Assembly: GCA_964035795.1 (NCBI GenBank)
Contig: OZ038324.1
Location: 9,463,077-9,527,076 of the forward strand
Direction: 5' to 3'
DNA: 64,000 bases
DNA from: Pterobdella sp. o SKG-2022
Lineage: Eukaryota; Annelida; Clitellata; Hirudinida; Piscicolidae
A program made the position numbers and the translations under genes. The number at the start of each line of letters is the position of its first letter. Position 1 is the stretch's first letter. Below are positions 1 to 12,880 of the stretch, one piece after another. The notes beneath the pieces were generated by a model. The model made no database searches, was not told the origin of the DNA, and saw only the letters and a list, made by a program, of their open reading frames with translations.

Positions 1-586
1 TGACTTCAACGAACTATGATGTCAGAAATGGGCGTTGTATTGTGGCGAGTAGAGGAATGTTGAGAGATCGAGAAAGTTTGAGGAAAAAAGAAATAATTTC
101 TAAAATGAGAGATACAACTTTTATTCAATTCAACCTTTGTCCAAAAAAAAAAACTGTAGTCTCTTAATCGTTCGTTAACCTATTGGCATTAGAAGTTTCA
201 ACCCATTGTAACCTGCACTAAAATTGACTTAAAATTGAAGTCCTACAAAAGCCCACTCAGATGTTGGATGTTTTCGAAAAGTCTAAAACGTAAAGTCTAT
301 TGCACAAAATGATGCAAATTTGAAAAAATCATGAATTCATAGATGCATGTTAGCTTCAAACATTTAATGAACTGTAAGAAACAGGATAAAGATTAGATAA
401 ACTTAATACAAAACGAGGGATACAAAAGAAAATTTGTTATACAAATTGAGTAATACAATACAATACATACTAGGGATACGATACAGAACTAAACTCATTC
501 ACGAAATATGTTTCAGACGAAAGGCACCATTAGTTTGCAGTCATTTTTAGTAACAATACAGCCTCATTAATATTTATTACCAGGCT
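1..586. other. 3' flank of the ASMT-like gene
   Basis: AT-rich sequence with no exon I can support on either strand. The only interpretable element is the polyadenylation hexamer listed separately. Confidence 0.5.
573..578 (-). promoter_or_regulatory. polyadenylation signal AATAAA of the ASMT-like gene
   Basis: The minus strand reads AATAAA nine bases after the stop codon (587-589) of the methyltransferase. A signal this close would give a very short 3' UTR. Confidence 0.45.
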
Positions 587-3500
587 TCATATCTCGTTGT
601 TGTTAATGTCTATTTTTCTGGCCAAAATAGCATCTCTATATTTAGCTTCCGGAAGTCGGACTATTTCTACCTAAAAACAATTATTATAGATTAATAAGTA
701 AACTATTTAACATAGTTTTTTTTTAATAAATCTATATTTCATGAATTCCTATTCAAGAGTTTTCTCTTATTGAACTTTCAATGTTTACTGAAAATGACCT
801 GTACAGCCAGTGTTAAACTCATCCCTTTCAACACATAAAACCACTCTTCATTGCACTACCCAACGCCACACCACCCTACACTACTTCACACCTATTTCAC
901 ACCACATCACTTAAAACCACACCACATCACTCCACTCCACACCACAACACCACACCTTTTCAAAGCCATTATTTTCCAAAAGGTTCTGATACTCTTCTGC
1001 AGACCTTTCTCTTCCTCCAGGCCCCACCAGCATTCCTAAGTCTAGCAGTAAAGTGTTCAATGGACCATCTTTATTTTCGTTCAACACTCTTTCGAAAACT
1101 AACAAAGCGCCCCCTGGTAGGTTATGGAGATATTCCAAGGTAAAATTGTTACCATAAAATTTTTAAGTTGTTGATATTTTATTCAAAGAAACTCATTTTT
1201 AAATTCTCAATTTTTTACCTGGTTTTATAACTGTAAACACTTTTTTGAGAATTAGGTCGAGCCAATAGTCGTTCCAATCATGAATCACGTGGCTCATGAC
1301 ATATAGGTCAGCTTCTTCTAATTGGTCTCTCAAAAAGTCTTCTGATGAAAGTGGTGGTTGTTCAAGTTCATGACAGTTAGTGACGCATCAGTGGAAAAAT
1401 ATACTCTACCACAGAACAACACATAGACTAACTGTGCATCTTGCGGAAGTTGGAAGGAAGTTGTTTTGGAAGAAAATGTTCCACGTGACACAAAACGCTG
1501 TCAAGGTCAGTCAAAGTCACGCGCATGTTTGGATAGGTCTGGGCCAATTTGAGAGAAAGAGCTCCTGTTCCCCCTGGTGGGAGGGTAATGTGGGGAAGGT
1601 AAATGGTTTGTAGCGGGGGGTGTGTGGTGTGAAAGTGAAAAAGTTTTGTGGTAGAATGGCTTATGGAACGTGAGAATGGTAAAGTTTGTGTTGCGAAAAA
1701 ATAGTGGAACTTTTGTGGAAGATTGGAAGAGTGGCAGAGGTTTTGAAAGAATTAGTGTGAGGATAGTATAATGCTCCAAGTTTTCTACAATGATGCATTG
1801 CTTTGTGCAGATATTGTATTAATGTGGTAGGTTATGCATTTATAGTGCTAGTGGTAGTTATTGATTTATTTCAAAATTCAAAGTTGATCTTTATACCTCC
1901 AAGCTCCACACATGTTGCAAATGAAGAAAGATCAAACGCTTTGACGGCATGACAGGCGTCCACGCTTGAATACATGTGCATCACTGAGGTTTGGTGGGAG
2001 GGTGTAGTGTGGTATAGTGGAGGAGTGACTTGGTTAGAAAAGAGCGGTAGAGCTTAGTGCGGCAGCATAAGGAATGATGGGGTGGATTGGTTGAGTTAGT
2101 GTGGTTGGATAGGAGGTGTGGGTGTGATGGGGTTTTATGTTGTTTGAGGTGTGGTGTAGGGTGGTATGGTGCTTTGTGGTTGAAGTGTTTTAGGACTTCA
2201 GTTTTTTCAACGAATGATATAAATACAATCCATAATCTAACCTCTTAAAAATTGGGTTTGTTTTTCTGACGATGCGTATAAGTTGTTTCCCAGTTTGAAA
2301 AAGTCATCTGTTAATTTTTCTGTTTCGAGATCTTGGCCTGGAAGAAGTGGTGTGTTTGGGTGGGTGGATGAGTTGATGGGTGGTGTTGGGGGGTTATGCA
2401 TTATTTGCTGAAAAATAAGGTTTTTATTTAGTCACCATCTATATTTTTTAAAAACTTCATGATTTTCATTCAATTTTGTTCAAAATGAAGCCATGTTTTT
2501 TAGTTTTGACAATCAAGACAATGAGGTGTGAATTAATTTTAAATCTTTGCAATCATTTTTAGTTTTTCGTTGTGACCTTTGAATACAAGCTGCAATAAAA
2601 AAATTTCGACTGCTGACACCTTTTTTAAATGCGTCCAACATGAAATTTTTAGCTGAAAAACATTTAGGTTTTGAATTTTTAAACTGTTTAGTGCAAATTT
2701 GTTAAAAATTCTCAATGCTGCCTCTTCTTAATTTCTAAATCCATCTTTTAAAAAATTAAAAATTTTCCAAATCAAAGACATGAATTCAAAATTCTTCAAA
2801 CACTCTAGGAAGAATAATCTTCGTTGAAATCGTAAAGTAATCAAGCACTACATAATCAAGCTTGAAAAGCTTGTCAAAAGCATTATGAAATTGCGCTTAT
2901 TTATGCTAATAAATTATTTTTTATACATTTTCAATAAAACTTCAACCAATCCACTTTTCAAGCTTCTTATCACATTAAACCATTGTTACCTTATCACTTT
3001 GGTAGGGGTAATGATTATTATCTTTGGTTATATAAAGTCCAATCTTGATTACTATCTCTTTTTAGAGAAGCTTTAGCTTGTCCAATCAGTCTTTTTTCTA
3101 TTCAGTTCAGCTCCACGTTGTCAGTTAATAAAAGTATTTAATTTTAAGCAAACACAGTTTCTACTTTTTTCGCGCTACCCAAATTGTAAAGCACTTGGAT
3201 ACTTTCAGTAAAATTATTTAACAAACGTTTTTGGATGGTCGCTTCAAGTTTGCCATACATTTGGTACAGGTTTCCCAGTTCTCTCACCAGAGGTTTGATG
3301 GAGTCTGGGGCAGAACTAGATAGCATTTTGCTGGTGCAGGCTGTGTTTTTGTAGAGAGCTGTTGGTCGTTTTAATGCTTGTTTTTGTGTGTTGGAATTTG
3401 TTTTTTTGTTTCTATATTGGAATGTTTATAGCTTTTCGTGTGTGTTTTCTGCGTTTGTAATGAACAAAAAACTTGCCTGCATGCTTGGTAGACACTTTCT

Positions 3501-3794
3501 CGAGGAGATTGAGGGCCGAGCAAGCGTTGAGAAGACGTTCAGTGGCGTCAGGATCAAGAGTGAGTTTGAGGGCAAGGAGGTGAGCTGATTGGGGAGTCTC
3601 ATTACGATCCAACTCATCAAAAATTCCTAGAGAAGTAGCTGTGTATAATATCTGGAAATGAGGGTGATATTGTTTTAAAAGTTTCGATAAGATTGTATAT
3701 TTCTGGAAACGAATATCAAAAACACCTGTGTTTTTTGGAAACCCATTGCGAGCTCAAGCACATCAGCCGGTCTCAGTTCTGTCCTTGCACTCAT
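587..3794 (-). CDS. ASMT-like SAM-dependent O-methyltransferase, 9 exons, 370 aa
   Basis: Exons in transcript order: 3726-3794, 3477-3651, 3179-3358, 2242-2337, 1897-1983, 1433-1573, 1219-1341, 956-1113, 587-670. The phases close exactly to 371 codons. The protein matches the acetylserotonin/hydroxyindole O-methyltransferase family (usual length about 345 aa). An N-terminal dimerisation/winged-helix part (MGFQKTQILYTATSLGIFDE, residues ~17-36) precedes the Rossmann-fold methyltransferase. Motif I, GGGTGALSL, at ~200-208 binds SAM. An acidic residue follows in LTDLDSVL. DLYVMSHVIHDW at ~261-272 carries the HD pair used as catalytic base in this family. The C-terminus has KPGGALLVFE and a final YRDAILARK. 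Known members methylate the hydroxyl of N-acetylserotonin (melatonin synthesis) or other phenols; which substrate applies here is not visible. The start is the ATG opening exon 1, with the correct N-terminal length. The intron after exon 2 is GC-AG. Introns carry CCACACC and TGGTTGG simple sequence. Confidence 0.9.
3359..3476 (-). other. GC-AG intron in the ASMT-like gene
   Basis: The only donor that keeps frame and family alignment between exons 2 and 3 is CAG|GCAAGT, the textbook context of the rare GC-AG intron class. It joins codon G|CT so that the protein reads KVSTKHA-ALYKNT. A GT donor two bases later gives the wrong phase. Confidence 0.75.
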
Positions 3795-5210
3795 GGCAGT
3801 CGATCGATTCTTTAATTAACGATCAATCATTTGAAGGAGAATAATTAAAAGTTTATATGAGCATACAATAAATGTATTTTTTTGTAAATCATATCAAAAA
3901 TAACAATACCATCATTGAAAATTTATAATTTCATTCAAGTCAATAACCACAACAATTTCAAATGCAATTTTCCATAATGAGAAAGAAAAAACTTTATAGA
4001 ATAGAGAATCAATGATTGAAGATTATAAATATAAATTTTAAAAAAAGTAGCTTAAATACTTGTGTGTAGTATAATTTCTGGTACTTTGGTGAGCTCGAAG
4101 TCCCTGGCGATGTTTTATATAGCGCCTGATAGGAGGAATATTGATCAAAACACATACATACACTCTCTACCAACAGCTATTTAAAGTTTTTAAACAATTT
4201 ATTTCGTTCTAATTATTATTCTTCGTCCTGTTATTATTCTCAGCCTGTTTTTTTAAGCCAACGTTGCTTTTATACATTAGTTTCATTATACTTACTTGTA
4301 CGGATATGATATCCTAACATAATTTTTAATGTTTGACCTATTTTTTTTAAAAACAAATATCTTTGTTTTTTTTTTGAAAAAATTTGTATTCCTCCTATAC
4401 AACTAGGGAAGCATAAATAAGACTTGAAATGTAGCTTAACTATGAAGGAATATAGGAATTTGTGAGAAATATGACGTTACGTAGGCTTTTGATAATAAAT
4501 AGAGAAGTGTTTGCATACATCAACCTCATTCTTCGAATATCTTTTCGTCTGTAAACTCTTTTTATCTTAAAGAATGTTGGTATGAACTGTATAATACCTT
4601 TGGAAATACCTCAAAATCTGCTTCTAAACCATCGAAAATAGCGCCCAATGTTTAAGCTTTTGGGCCGGTTTAACGTGCTTTTTTCTATCCTTTTAAAAAC
4701 CCGGTTACGTTGAAATAACAAAAAATAATAACAATAAAAATTCTTATTTATGTTATTAATTATTCAGGCAAGTAGAGCCTTAACTGTCACATCTAGCTCA
4801 ACTGAATTCCAGTTGAATACCCATCTAAATTTATTTTTAGTTCACTTAAAATGATTTTTGGTGGTGAAGCTTTGATGCATTAAATCTCGTTAAATATAGT
4901 AGAAAAGATACTAATAAAGTTTGCAAAAGGGATACAAACGCATCTTATATTGAGAGTGTAATAAAAAGAAATAAACTATATCAAGCCTAATACATTGACC
5001 TAGTAATCTATTCTAGCAGGCTAGTATTGATTGCACGTTAACTAAATATTGCATCTGCGTTGGTCGTTCAATACTATTTTAAAATCTCACTGCTTTTTTA
5101 AATATCACTTGCAGACATGAATTTCAACTGAATATAACACACAAAGATTTTTATTAAAAAAGATAATAATAATAGAAGGTCTAGATGCATGCACCATTCC
5201 GCCAAGTAGG
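3795..5210. other. intergenic, ASMT-like 5' side to SUGP1 3' side
   Basis: AT-rich, with no coding exon or structured repeat that I can support. It should hold the ASMT-like promoter and the SUGP1 3' UTR. Confidence 0.5.
5150..5155 (-). promoter_or_regulatory. polyadenylation signal AATAAA of SUGP1
   Basis: AATAAA on the minus strand about 55 bases downstream of the SUGP1 stop codon (5211-5213); normal spacing for a short 3' UTR. Confidence 0.5.
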
Positions 5211-8200
5211 TCAGTAATAAGGTCTGCGAGGGTTGTTCTGTTTCGTGTGCATTTAATATTCTATTAAATTTTGAGCCGATCTAATTAAATGAACAGATGA
5301 TAATATAGAATGCTAAGCAGACGAACCAGGGGATTGGGTCGGAACTTGTAGGCTAACATCATCCTTTTGCGATAAGCATCAAACTCATCGTCATCTCTGT
5401 TCAACTCTCCTGGCTTTTCACTGCCCATACCTGACCCGTCTAATGATTGGTTGCCTCTGGATGTTCGATCAAACTTTAAGAATAGCAGCCAATTACAGCT
5501 TTATTCAATCCATGCTAATTCATCAAAACCCACTTATTGACTGGATTTTTGATTCCTTTCCCTTCGACTCCAAGTCCTTCTCCCTCTTTCCATCCCATCT
5601 TTTCCAACATCCTGAATCCAACATTTTCACACGTCAATTTGAACTGTTTATAATCTGATAAGTCTGGCTCCCTTCCCTCCTTGAGCGCCTGTGTCATTGT
5701 ATCTTTATGTCATATGTTCCTTCAAGAATGAAGCACATAAACACGAGGACATAAATACATACAGAGTAGGTCTCCATAAACTTCTCAAGTTCTTCAGGAG
5801 GCAAGAAATCTCCTAAGTGGTGCTTGCCCTTGCCCATCTCTGTCAACTTCTCAGCCCACTCTGCCATCATTCAACGTCAGTTGAGCTTTCCTCAAACAAA
5901 AATCCATGATTGACAAACCTTGAGTTGCAGTCATTTCAAGATTCCTCTTTTTGTGCTCCCAAGTGCCTCCCTCAGTATCTTCGTCACTGTCGTACTCGTA
6001 CTGCGGTGTGCCCATGTTGATAATTTTGACGGATAAATATGATCAGTTGTATCTTCAAAGGAAAACGAGCAAACAATGATAAAACATGGTTCAACTCGCT
6101 AGAATGGTTTCAAATCCCTGTTCTACGTCAGTAATAATATTCCGTGTTTAAAGACAAGCACCTTAGGTTTGATTTCCAGACCAGCCTCCAATGCTTTCGC
6201 TTGCGCCTCCATCGCCTTCCTCTTTGCCAACACATACTCGTACATGGCGTTCATCTAGGGGAGGAGAAAAGTTTATTTATCTACCCACCAATCAATAATT
6301 TTACATATATTCATCTAAGGTATAGATCTACTTTCAAGCCACCTCTTGTTGCTCCCTGATTTGCTTCTTCTGTTGCAGACTCAACGCCTCGGATCCTGTC
6401 ATCTTTCTCGCGAATGACTCCGTGTTCATCTGGGAGAGCGGTGTCAGATTTGCCGCCAGATCTAAAGTGGCATGGGTGCAAGATATATGTATATAAAAAT
6501 ATTGGATGCCTTTCAACTTGTACTCACTTGTGTCTCCGAGCTTCACTAGGTTGACATCTGGCGAATAAATTATTATGGATTATTATTGAACCATGGATAT
6601 TGAAAAGCATTGTTGATCTTTGAAAGACAGAATACAAGTGACATACTTTTAAGTCTGTTTTTGGCTTCGTTGAACTGCTGCAGCAACATCTCCTTCTTCA
6701 TCTCCTCATCCTCTGCGCACAAGTTGGTCGACAGCGGTAATGACAATGATGATCTTTATAAAAGATTAAGACAAACCTGGTACTTCATCTTCATCAGCAG
6801 GAACAGGTGAAACTTCAGTATTGGCGCAAAAGGATCCTCTGATTGGCGCCATTTTGGATTCATAATATAGATTGGCAGACGAATCTTTTTCATATAAGAA
6901 ACTGTGTTTGTGTGTGATCGAGGGTTAAATTGTGAATCTCAACCACACAGCATACAACAATGGTGACATAGACAACACCTGAAAGCGGGGTTTTTGACGT
7001 TGTTCTTGAGAGCCAACTGCTCCAGCTTCGGTCCAGCATTTGATACACATGCCACAAACTGGTCTATCTTTTGTTTCACTTTTGCAGGCAATGACTCAGC
7101 TGCCTCCTGATAGGCTGTAGGAACTAGAGACCGACCAATCAACTTTCGCGTCAAAAGGGGAACATTTAAGGTTCCCCAGTTATAAAACAAATTCAATTTT
7201 TAAATTTCAATAAAAAACGTGAAATACTTAACAATGAATATTGAAACTAAACAAGTGAACGTCGAAACTTACTCACTTCCAACATAAAACAACCCAGACT
7301 CACCGGAAACAGACTCAGGTGACCTTTTTATCTTCTTTATCTCCTCTTCATCTCCATTGCTCGAGGTCCTTTTGAGTCGTTTAGAGAAGGGTACAATTTT
7401 AGCCTTGATCATTAATGAATCTGTAGTTACTGAAGCCTGTAAAGGGAAGATGGCGGTGAGTGCAAAGCTGGTTTGGGAGTTAAGAAAATGAGAGAAAAAA
7501 ATGAAGAGTTAGAGGTTTAATGTGTAGATATCCACACAAACCTTATCAACTTAATAAACATAAATAATAGTGGATAATGGAAATGATAGAGTGTGGTGAA
7601 TACCTCTGTATCTTCTTCCTTCTTGATTTCCTCATACTTGAAATTAAAATCATTTTTCTCCTCACCCATATTTGGTTCTTCTACCTTATCTTTTTGTTTT
7701 AATTCAATTTCTTGTTTTATTTCTTCACTTTTGATGTTATCTTGAGTAGCTTTTACATCTTTGTCTCCTTCTTCTTCTTCCATATTCAAAGGATCATATT
7801 TATCTTCAGTTTTTGATTCAGAAACTTTTTCTTCTTGGAGTTCATTATCGGGTTGTGTGGTTTGTGGGGGTGGTGGTGGTGGAGTAATGAAATTGTTGTA
7901 CATGCCATAAGAAGGAGGAGGGGGTGGAGCAAAAGATTGATTGAAAGGAGGTCTATATTGGCTAAAATGTGGAGGATATTGTGGTTGTTGGAAGTTTCGT
8001 TGCTGTGGAGGTAATTGTTGTTGGAAGTTTGGTTGTGGCTGGAATGAGGGTGGTCGTTGTGTAAAGTTATTAGACTGGAAATTTGAAGAAAGGAAAGGAG
8101 GACGAACACTGAAAAAAATTACAGTATAAATTTGCATAAAGTTTTATGCAGTTTGTATTTTATAAAATAATCTCATAAGGATTGAAATGTACTTAATCTG

Positions 8201-8669
8201 CGGGGGTGGAGCACTCAAAAGTTTTGATGCTTCATTGGCCTCTTTGTCACTTTTTTCTGAACAAGCACAATGTGAGTATTTAAATAATTTCGAATTAGTT
8301 CTAAATTTTGAAACCAACCTTTCATTTCTTGTTGTATTTGCTTGAATTTCAACATAAAGTTGCCATCATTTGCGAAAATGCCCTTTTCTCCCCCACCTCT
8401 AAATATCAATAACATTTTTATAATGTTGAACACATTTTTAGTGTTTAGTGCTCAACAATACTATCTAGACCTATAACTTAATTTTACCAACGAAACAATA
8501 AATTTTCAAAAACTTACGTTTTCTTTGAAACATTATCCTCATTCCCAATATTTTTTATCTTCATTTTCATTTCAAATTCTTTTTTTTTCTGTTCAATTAG
8601 TTCTTCTTGAGCCATTAGCTGCTTATTTCGCTCAGCACCTGTCACTTGATTTGGCTTGTTCTTGTACAT
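5211..8669 (-). CDS. SUGP1: SURP and G-patch domain-containing protein 1 (SF4), 16 exons, 667 aa
   Basis: Exons in transcript order: 8518-8669, 8319-8398, 8193-8256, 7604-8108, 7304-7436, 6979-7123, 6777-6901, 6647-6712, 6528-6557, 6343-6461, 6162-6254, 5919-6000, 5763-5860, 5534-5688, 5327-5456, 5211-5237. All phases close (668 codons; vertebrate SUGP1 is about 645 aa). The N-terminal [13 protein letters not shown] block and [11 protein letters not shown] match the family. A Pro/Gln/Phe-rich then acidic linker follows (exon 4). A SURP module lies at ~320-378 ([26 protein letters not shown]). [25 protein letters not shown] block precedes the G-patch at ~585-625 ([26 protein letters not shown]). 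It ends [14 protein letters not shown], as in vertebrates. The family is a nuclear spliceosomal factor that works with SF3B1 and activates DHX15 through the G-patch. Only one SURP is found where vertebrates have two. The start could also be an in-frame ATG at 8702. Confidence 0.93.
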
Positions 8670-10922
8670 TTTGTTGAATTTACTTTTCAGAAAAAAAAAC
8701 AATACTTTTGCTTGTTTCGATAAATTTTGAAACGAAGCTTTTAATGAATGAAAATTTATCTTTTAGGTGCGTCTAACGGCGTAGAACTATTAAAACTAAA
8801 ATTGAAATAGTAAAGTTATCACTAATTTCAAGATTTTATTTATAAAATATCAATTAGTTTGTTACATTTTTTGAATCGATAAAAAACAAAATTATTAGAA
8901 AAAAATGAAATAAGGCAAAAATGTTTGGAAAACTAACATTAAAGAATTAATGAATTTTGATATTAAAAAGTTAAAAATAATTCAACATGATATATTTTTT
9001 ATCAAACTTAAGACTGAAAAAACTAAAATATCTCAGAAGACCCGCCAAACTCGAAGGCAACACCAACTTTTGAAGTTTACATCTTCAGACGCCTGATTGA
9101 AAGCATTGAAAAAATTAAAGGCAATTTTAAATATTGAAAAAAACAAACCTCAAGTATTTGACTTAATCCACAAAGCTTTTCGTAGAAAAACTCACATTAT
9201 GGAGTTTCAATTTTGTTTCGAGACATGTTTCTCTGCCCAAATCATCCAGAGTTTGAATGCATACTCTTACAAATCTTTTCAATCTACCCAGATTTTCTGC
9301 ACCCAATATAAATTATCAAAGTAGGCAGCTTGATTTTTCGTCTATTGAATGTCTTTTTACTCGTGCTATTTACTAAGTAAACAATTCGCGTCGATATTAA
9401 GAGAAAAGCCTGGGGTTTTCCTTTTATTTTGAAGTGAAAAGTTCTGAAAGTCTAAATTGCAGACATGAGTGATTCAATTTTAAAATAAATTTTTATTGAA
9501 AATAACAAATATTAAAAATATAATAATTTAAAATTCTAATAATAATAACAATATAAAAAGGAAACCAGGTAAAAATAGCATTCAAGTTGGTGTATTTACG
9601 AGCGACATTTAAATCTGAACTCATGACGTAACAAGGTCAAAAACAAACTCGGTTTAAACTCAAAAACTATTTTTAGTAACATAATAATTGTTGCTCGGAG
9701 GTAGATCAGTGGAAAAAGCCTATGTACAATGTTGAACAAAAATGAATCTAAATAACTAAGATTCTGAATAACGAAGAATCGAAAAATAAATAATTATTTT
9801 TTGAATATAATTTGTATATACATAATTGTAGAGAATTATTTTAATGATATGATGTAAGCAGTGTCGGATGTGACCAAAAGTGGATTTATGTTTAAGTTAA
9901 CCCAATATGGCAGGTATAAATAACAATTAGAGAAATACATAATAAGAAAAATAATAAAAAAAATAATAATAATAAAATTATTAATAATAGTATCTACTGA
10001 TGATGATAACAATAATATTGAAAGATGATGGAAAATTGCATATAAAAAAAAATTGCAGAAGTGTTATTTATAGACTTGTTACGTGTCTTACGTCATACAT
10101 AACTATATTAGAGTGTATGTATGTGTGGGTGTGTGTGTGTTTGCTTATTTTTTTGTTTGTTTGCTCTTTTGTTAATGAAATAATGAAAATAAAAAGATTA
10201 CAAATTAACAAAAACAATATTATCAACATAAACACTAACAATATCATCAAGAAAAACCACTCTCATCCAATTCTTCAAACACTCATTTGCTTCTTCAATT
10301 GTGTTTTTAAGGTTTATCATTTGAAGTTTTTCCTGATCTAATTTTTTTTAATTATTCTGTTAATATATTAATTTTTTTAAATATTTTCTTTGGAAATATT
10401 ATTATGATGGCAGTATGATTATTTTTTATTTTTCTATTCATTTTTTTTGTTTTTATTTATGTTTGTAATTATTTAAAATTTTTATTATCAGTTTTTCCTG
10501 GTATTATTTTTGTGTTCTTGCTCTTTTCATTATTTGTTCTTATTGTTGTAATTGATCGGTTATTTTGTTTGTTTTATTTGCACACTTCACTCCAAATCAA
10601 TAAAATATACGCCATTCACGTACACACGCACATACAAACATACAAAATACACATCTACACTGAAAAAGTTGAAATATATACTCAAAGATACAACCATACA
10701 TAGAAGAATATACATACAAACACACCTAGTATATTCCTTGGATCTGTGTTTTGAAAGAGCTAAAGTCATATGTGTTGTGTTCTCAAACATTGTTCCTTTG
10801 AAAATTTAAACTAACATCTGAACCAAGAACTTATCTACAAATAACTCTTGCAACAAAAACGCCCCAAAATCAATTTTAATATAAAAAAAATATAAATTTT
10901 AAATAAAGGGAATAAAAAATCA
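8670..10922. other. intergenic, upstream of SUGP1
   Basis: AT-rich with short (AAT)n runs around 9955-9990 and a GT-rich patch near 10115-10145. The 8.7-8.9 kb part should contain the SUGP1 promoter, but no TATA or other clear element was recognised. No supported exon. Confidence 0.45.
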
Positions 10923-11797
10923 AAACATTAGCGGAAAAAAGTTGTTTAGTAACTATGGTTATAAAGCAGTTTAAACAAAGGTTATAAGCAACAAAATTTG
11001 GTTATTAACTAATTTAGATATAAATTATTTTTCAATGCTATTATTTCAATGATAATTTGCAACTTCAAAAAATATTTTTTTCTGATGTAGAGAAATTAAT
11101 CTCCATGCCTCCTTCTTTTTGCTTTTTCCAAGTTCTTATTGTCCGATTTTTGCAACATCATCAGTATTGGGTTTCAGGCACTTGTGTCCACCTGCAACTG
11201 TGGGCCATTGTAGCCATTTCTTATCGATTTACAGACAATCCATAAGACAATCCATATCTAGTAAAAGACAGCTTGACTGTTGCTAGTTGCTAGGTGGTTC
11301 CATTACCTTTCAGGAGTTTGTTCGTATTTTTTTTGTTCGAGCCAAAGCAGTTATGGATTGACAACAGTCTATAAATGGTTTTATCTGTTAAATATTTTTC
11401 TCGTCTTAAAAACAATAGTTGAAAAAAATAAAGCATCCCTTCAAATGAAACTATCGATACGGGAGAGCCTGGAGATTAGAAAAAATAAATCGGTAAGGAA
11501 TGGCTACAATGGCCCACAGTTGCAGGTGGACACAAGTGCCTGAAACCCAATACTGATGATGTTGCAAAAATCGGACAATAAGAACTTGGAAAAAGCAAAA
11601 AGAAGGAGGCATGGAGATTAATTTCTCTACATCAGAAAAAAATATTTTTTGAAGTTGCAAATTATCATTGAAATAATAGCATTGAAAAATAATTTATATC
11701 TAAATTAGTTAATAACCAAATTTTGTTGCTTATAACCTTTGTTTAAACTGCTTTATAACCATAGTTACTAAACAACTTTTTTCCGCTAATGTTTTAT
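10923..11797. repeat. large inverted repeat (foldback element), arms about 310 bp
   Basis: Left arm ~10923-11231 and right arm ~11486-11797 are near-identical reverse complements, with a spacer of about 255 bp. Both outer ends carry ACATTAGCGG or its complement. The inner ends differ by a few substitutions around AAATCG(A/G)TAAG. The same 60-residue translation appears on both strands, which is how the symmetry shows up, but it is not a convincing protein. A non-autonomous foldback/MITE-like transposon, or two head-to-head copies of a smaller element, are both possible. I see no clear target-site duplication. Confidence 0.8.
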
Positions 11798-12880
11798 GAT
11801 AAGACTAAACTTATCGAAAATTATAGCTATTTATTTTGCTCAATAAATTTACTAAAATTCTTCCATAATTTGACGTAAAAAATTGTCAAATATTATTTAT
11901 AAGTAAGTTTAAGATTTCTCTGAAAAAGTTGAATAATGAATTATTTCAATACAAATATTATAAAACAACAAACTGAAGGTTATTAAGACTGGTAAATATA
12001 CCAGTATGTTTGCTTTAGATAATCATCACCATCATCATCCTCATAATCACCATCATCGTAATCATTATCACCAACATCATCATCATCCTCTCCACCTTCT
12101 TATTGCTAATATACATGAAAAACTCTTTATTTCTCTTGACACAACATGAATTTTGGAAAGCTATCAATCTCTCTTATCGGAATCATTATCATTACTCCAT
12201 TTTACTTTTCTTCTTTATCTTTTTTTACATTATTTATTTTTTTTTATCAACGTTATTATTTTATCCTTTTTTACCATAATTATTCTTATAGTCTTATTTT
12301 TATCATCACCATCACCATCATCTTCATCATCATCATTCTCATCATCATCATCACCATCATCATCACCATCTTCATCCTCATCATCTTCTTCATTATCATT
12401 ACAATCTCCTTCCTATCTTCATTAATCTTCTTCACTATTATTACATTTATATTTCCTGTTTGAACATATAAAATCATAAATATTATAATCTATCAGTTTC
12501 CATAACTCTCGTTATCAGACATTTCTTTATCAATAATTCCTATTATTTGCTTCATATTGTCACCTAAATAACATCAACCATCGTCAAATTTTCTCATCCA
12601 TTCTTTATTATTTTTGTTCTTCTTCCGCTTTTTTTTCAACTTTTTTTAATGCCATTTTTTCGCAGCTTTTCATGATCTTTTGTGCTTCATTTTAGTTTTT
12701 TTATGCTGTTTTCTTTTTCCTGTTCTTCGCTTTGTCTTTTTTTCATTTTTCACTTTCTCCTTTTTAGCATTTTCTACCTCCTTCCTTTTCATTCATCTTT
12801 CTTTTTCTTCTTTCCACCCTCCTCCTTCTTCTCCTCCTTCATCACACCCATCTGTGAGAAACACATGAGGGCAATTTAAC
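11798..12880. repeat. CAT/CTT-rich low-complexity region
   Basis: Impure (CAT)n tracts at ~12020-12090 and ~12300-12400, followed by a pyrimidine-rich stretch to ~12850. All open frames here are homopolymeric Ser/Ile/Phe readings of the repeat. No gene seen. Confidence 0.6.

Noticed and set aside
11057..11660. The same ~60-residue peptide on plus and minus strands
   Set aside because: A consequence of the inverted repeat. The peptide has no recognisable domain and one arm copy is disrupted, so I annotate the repeat, not a gene.
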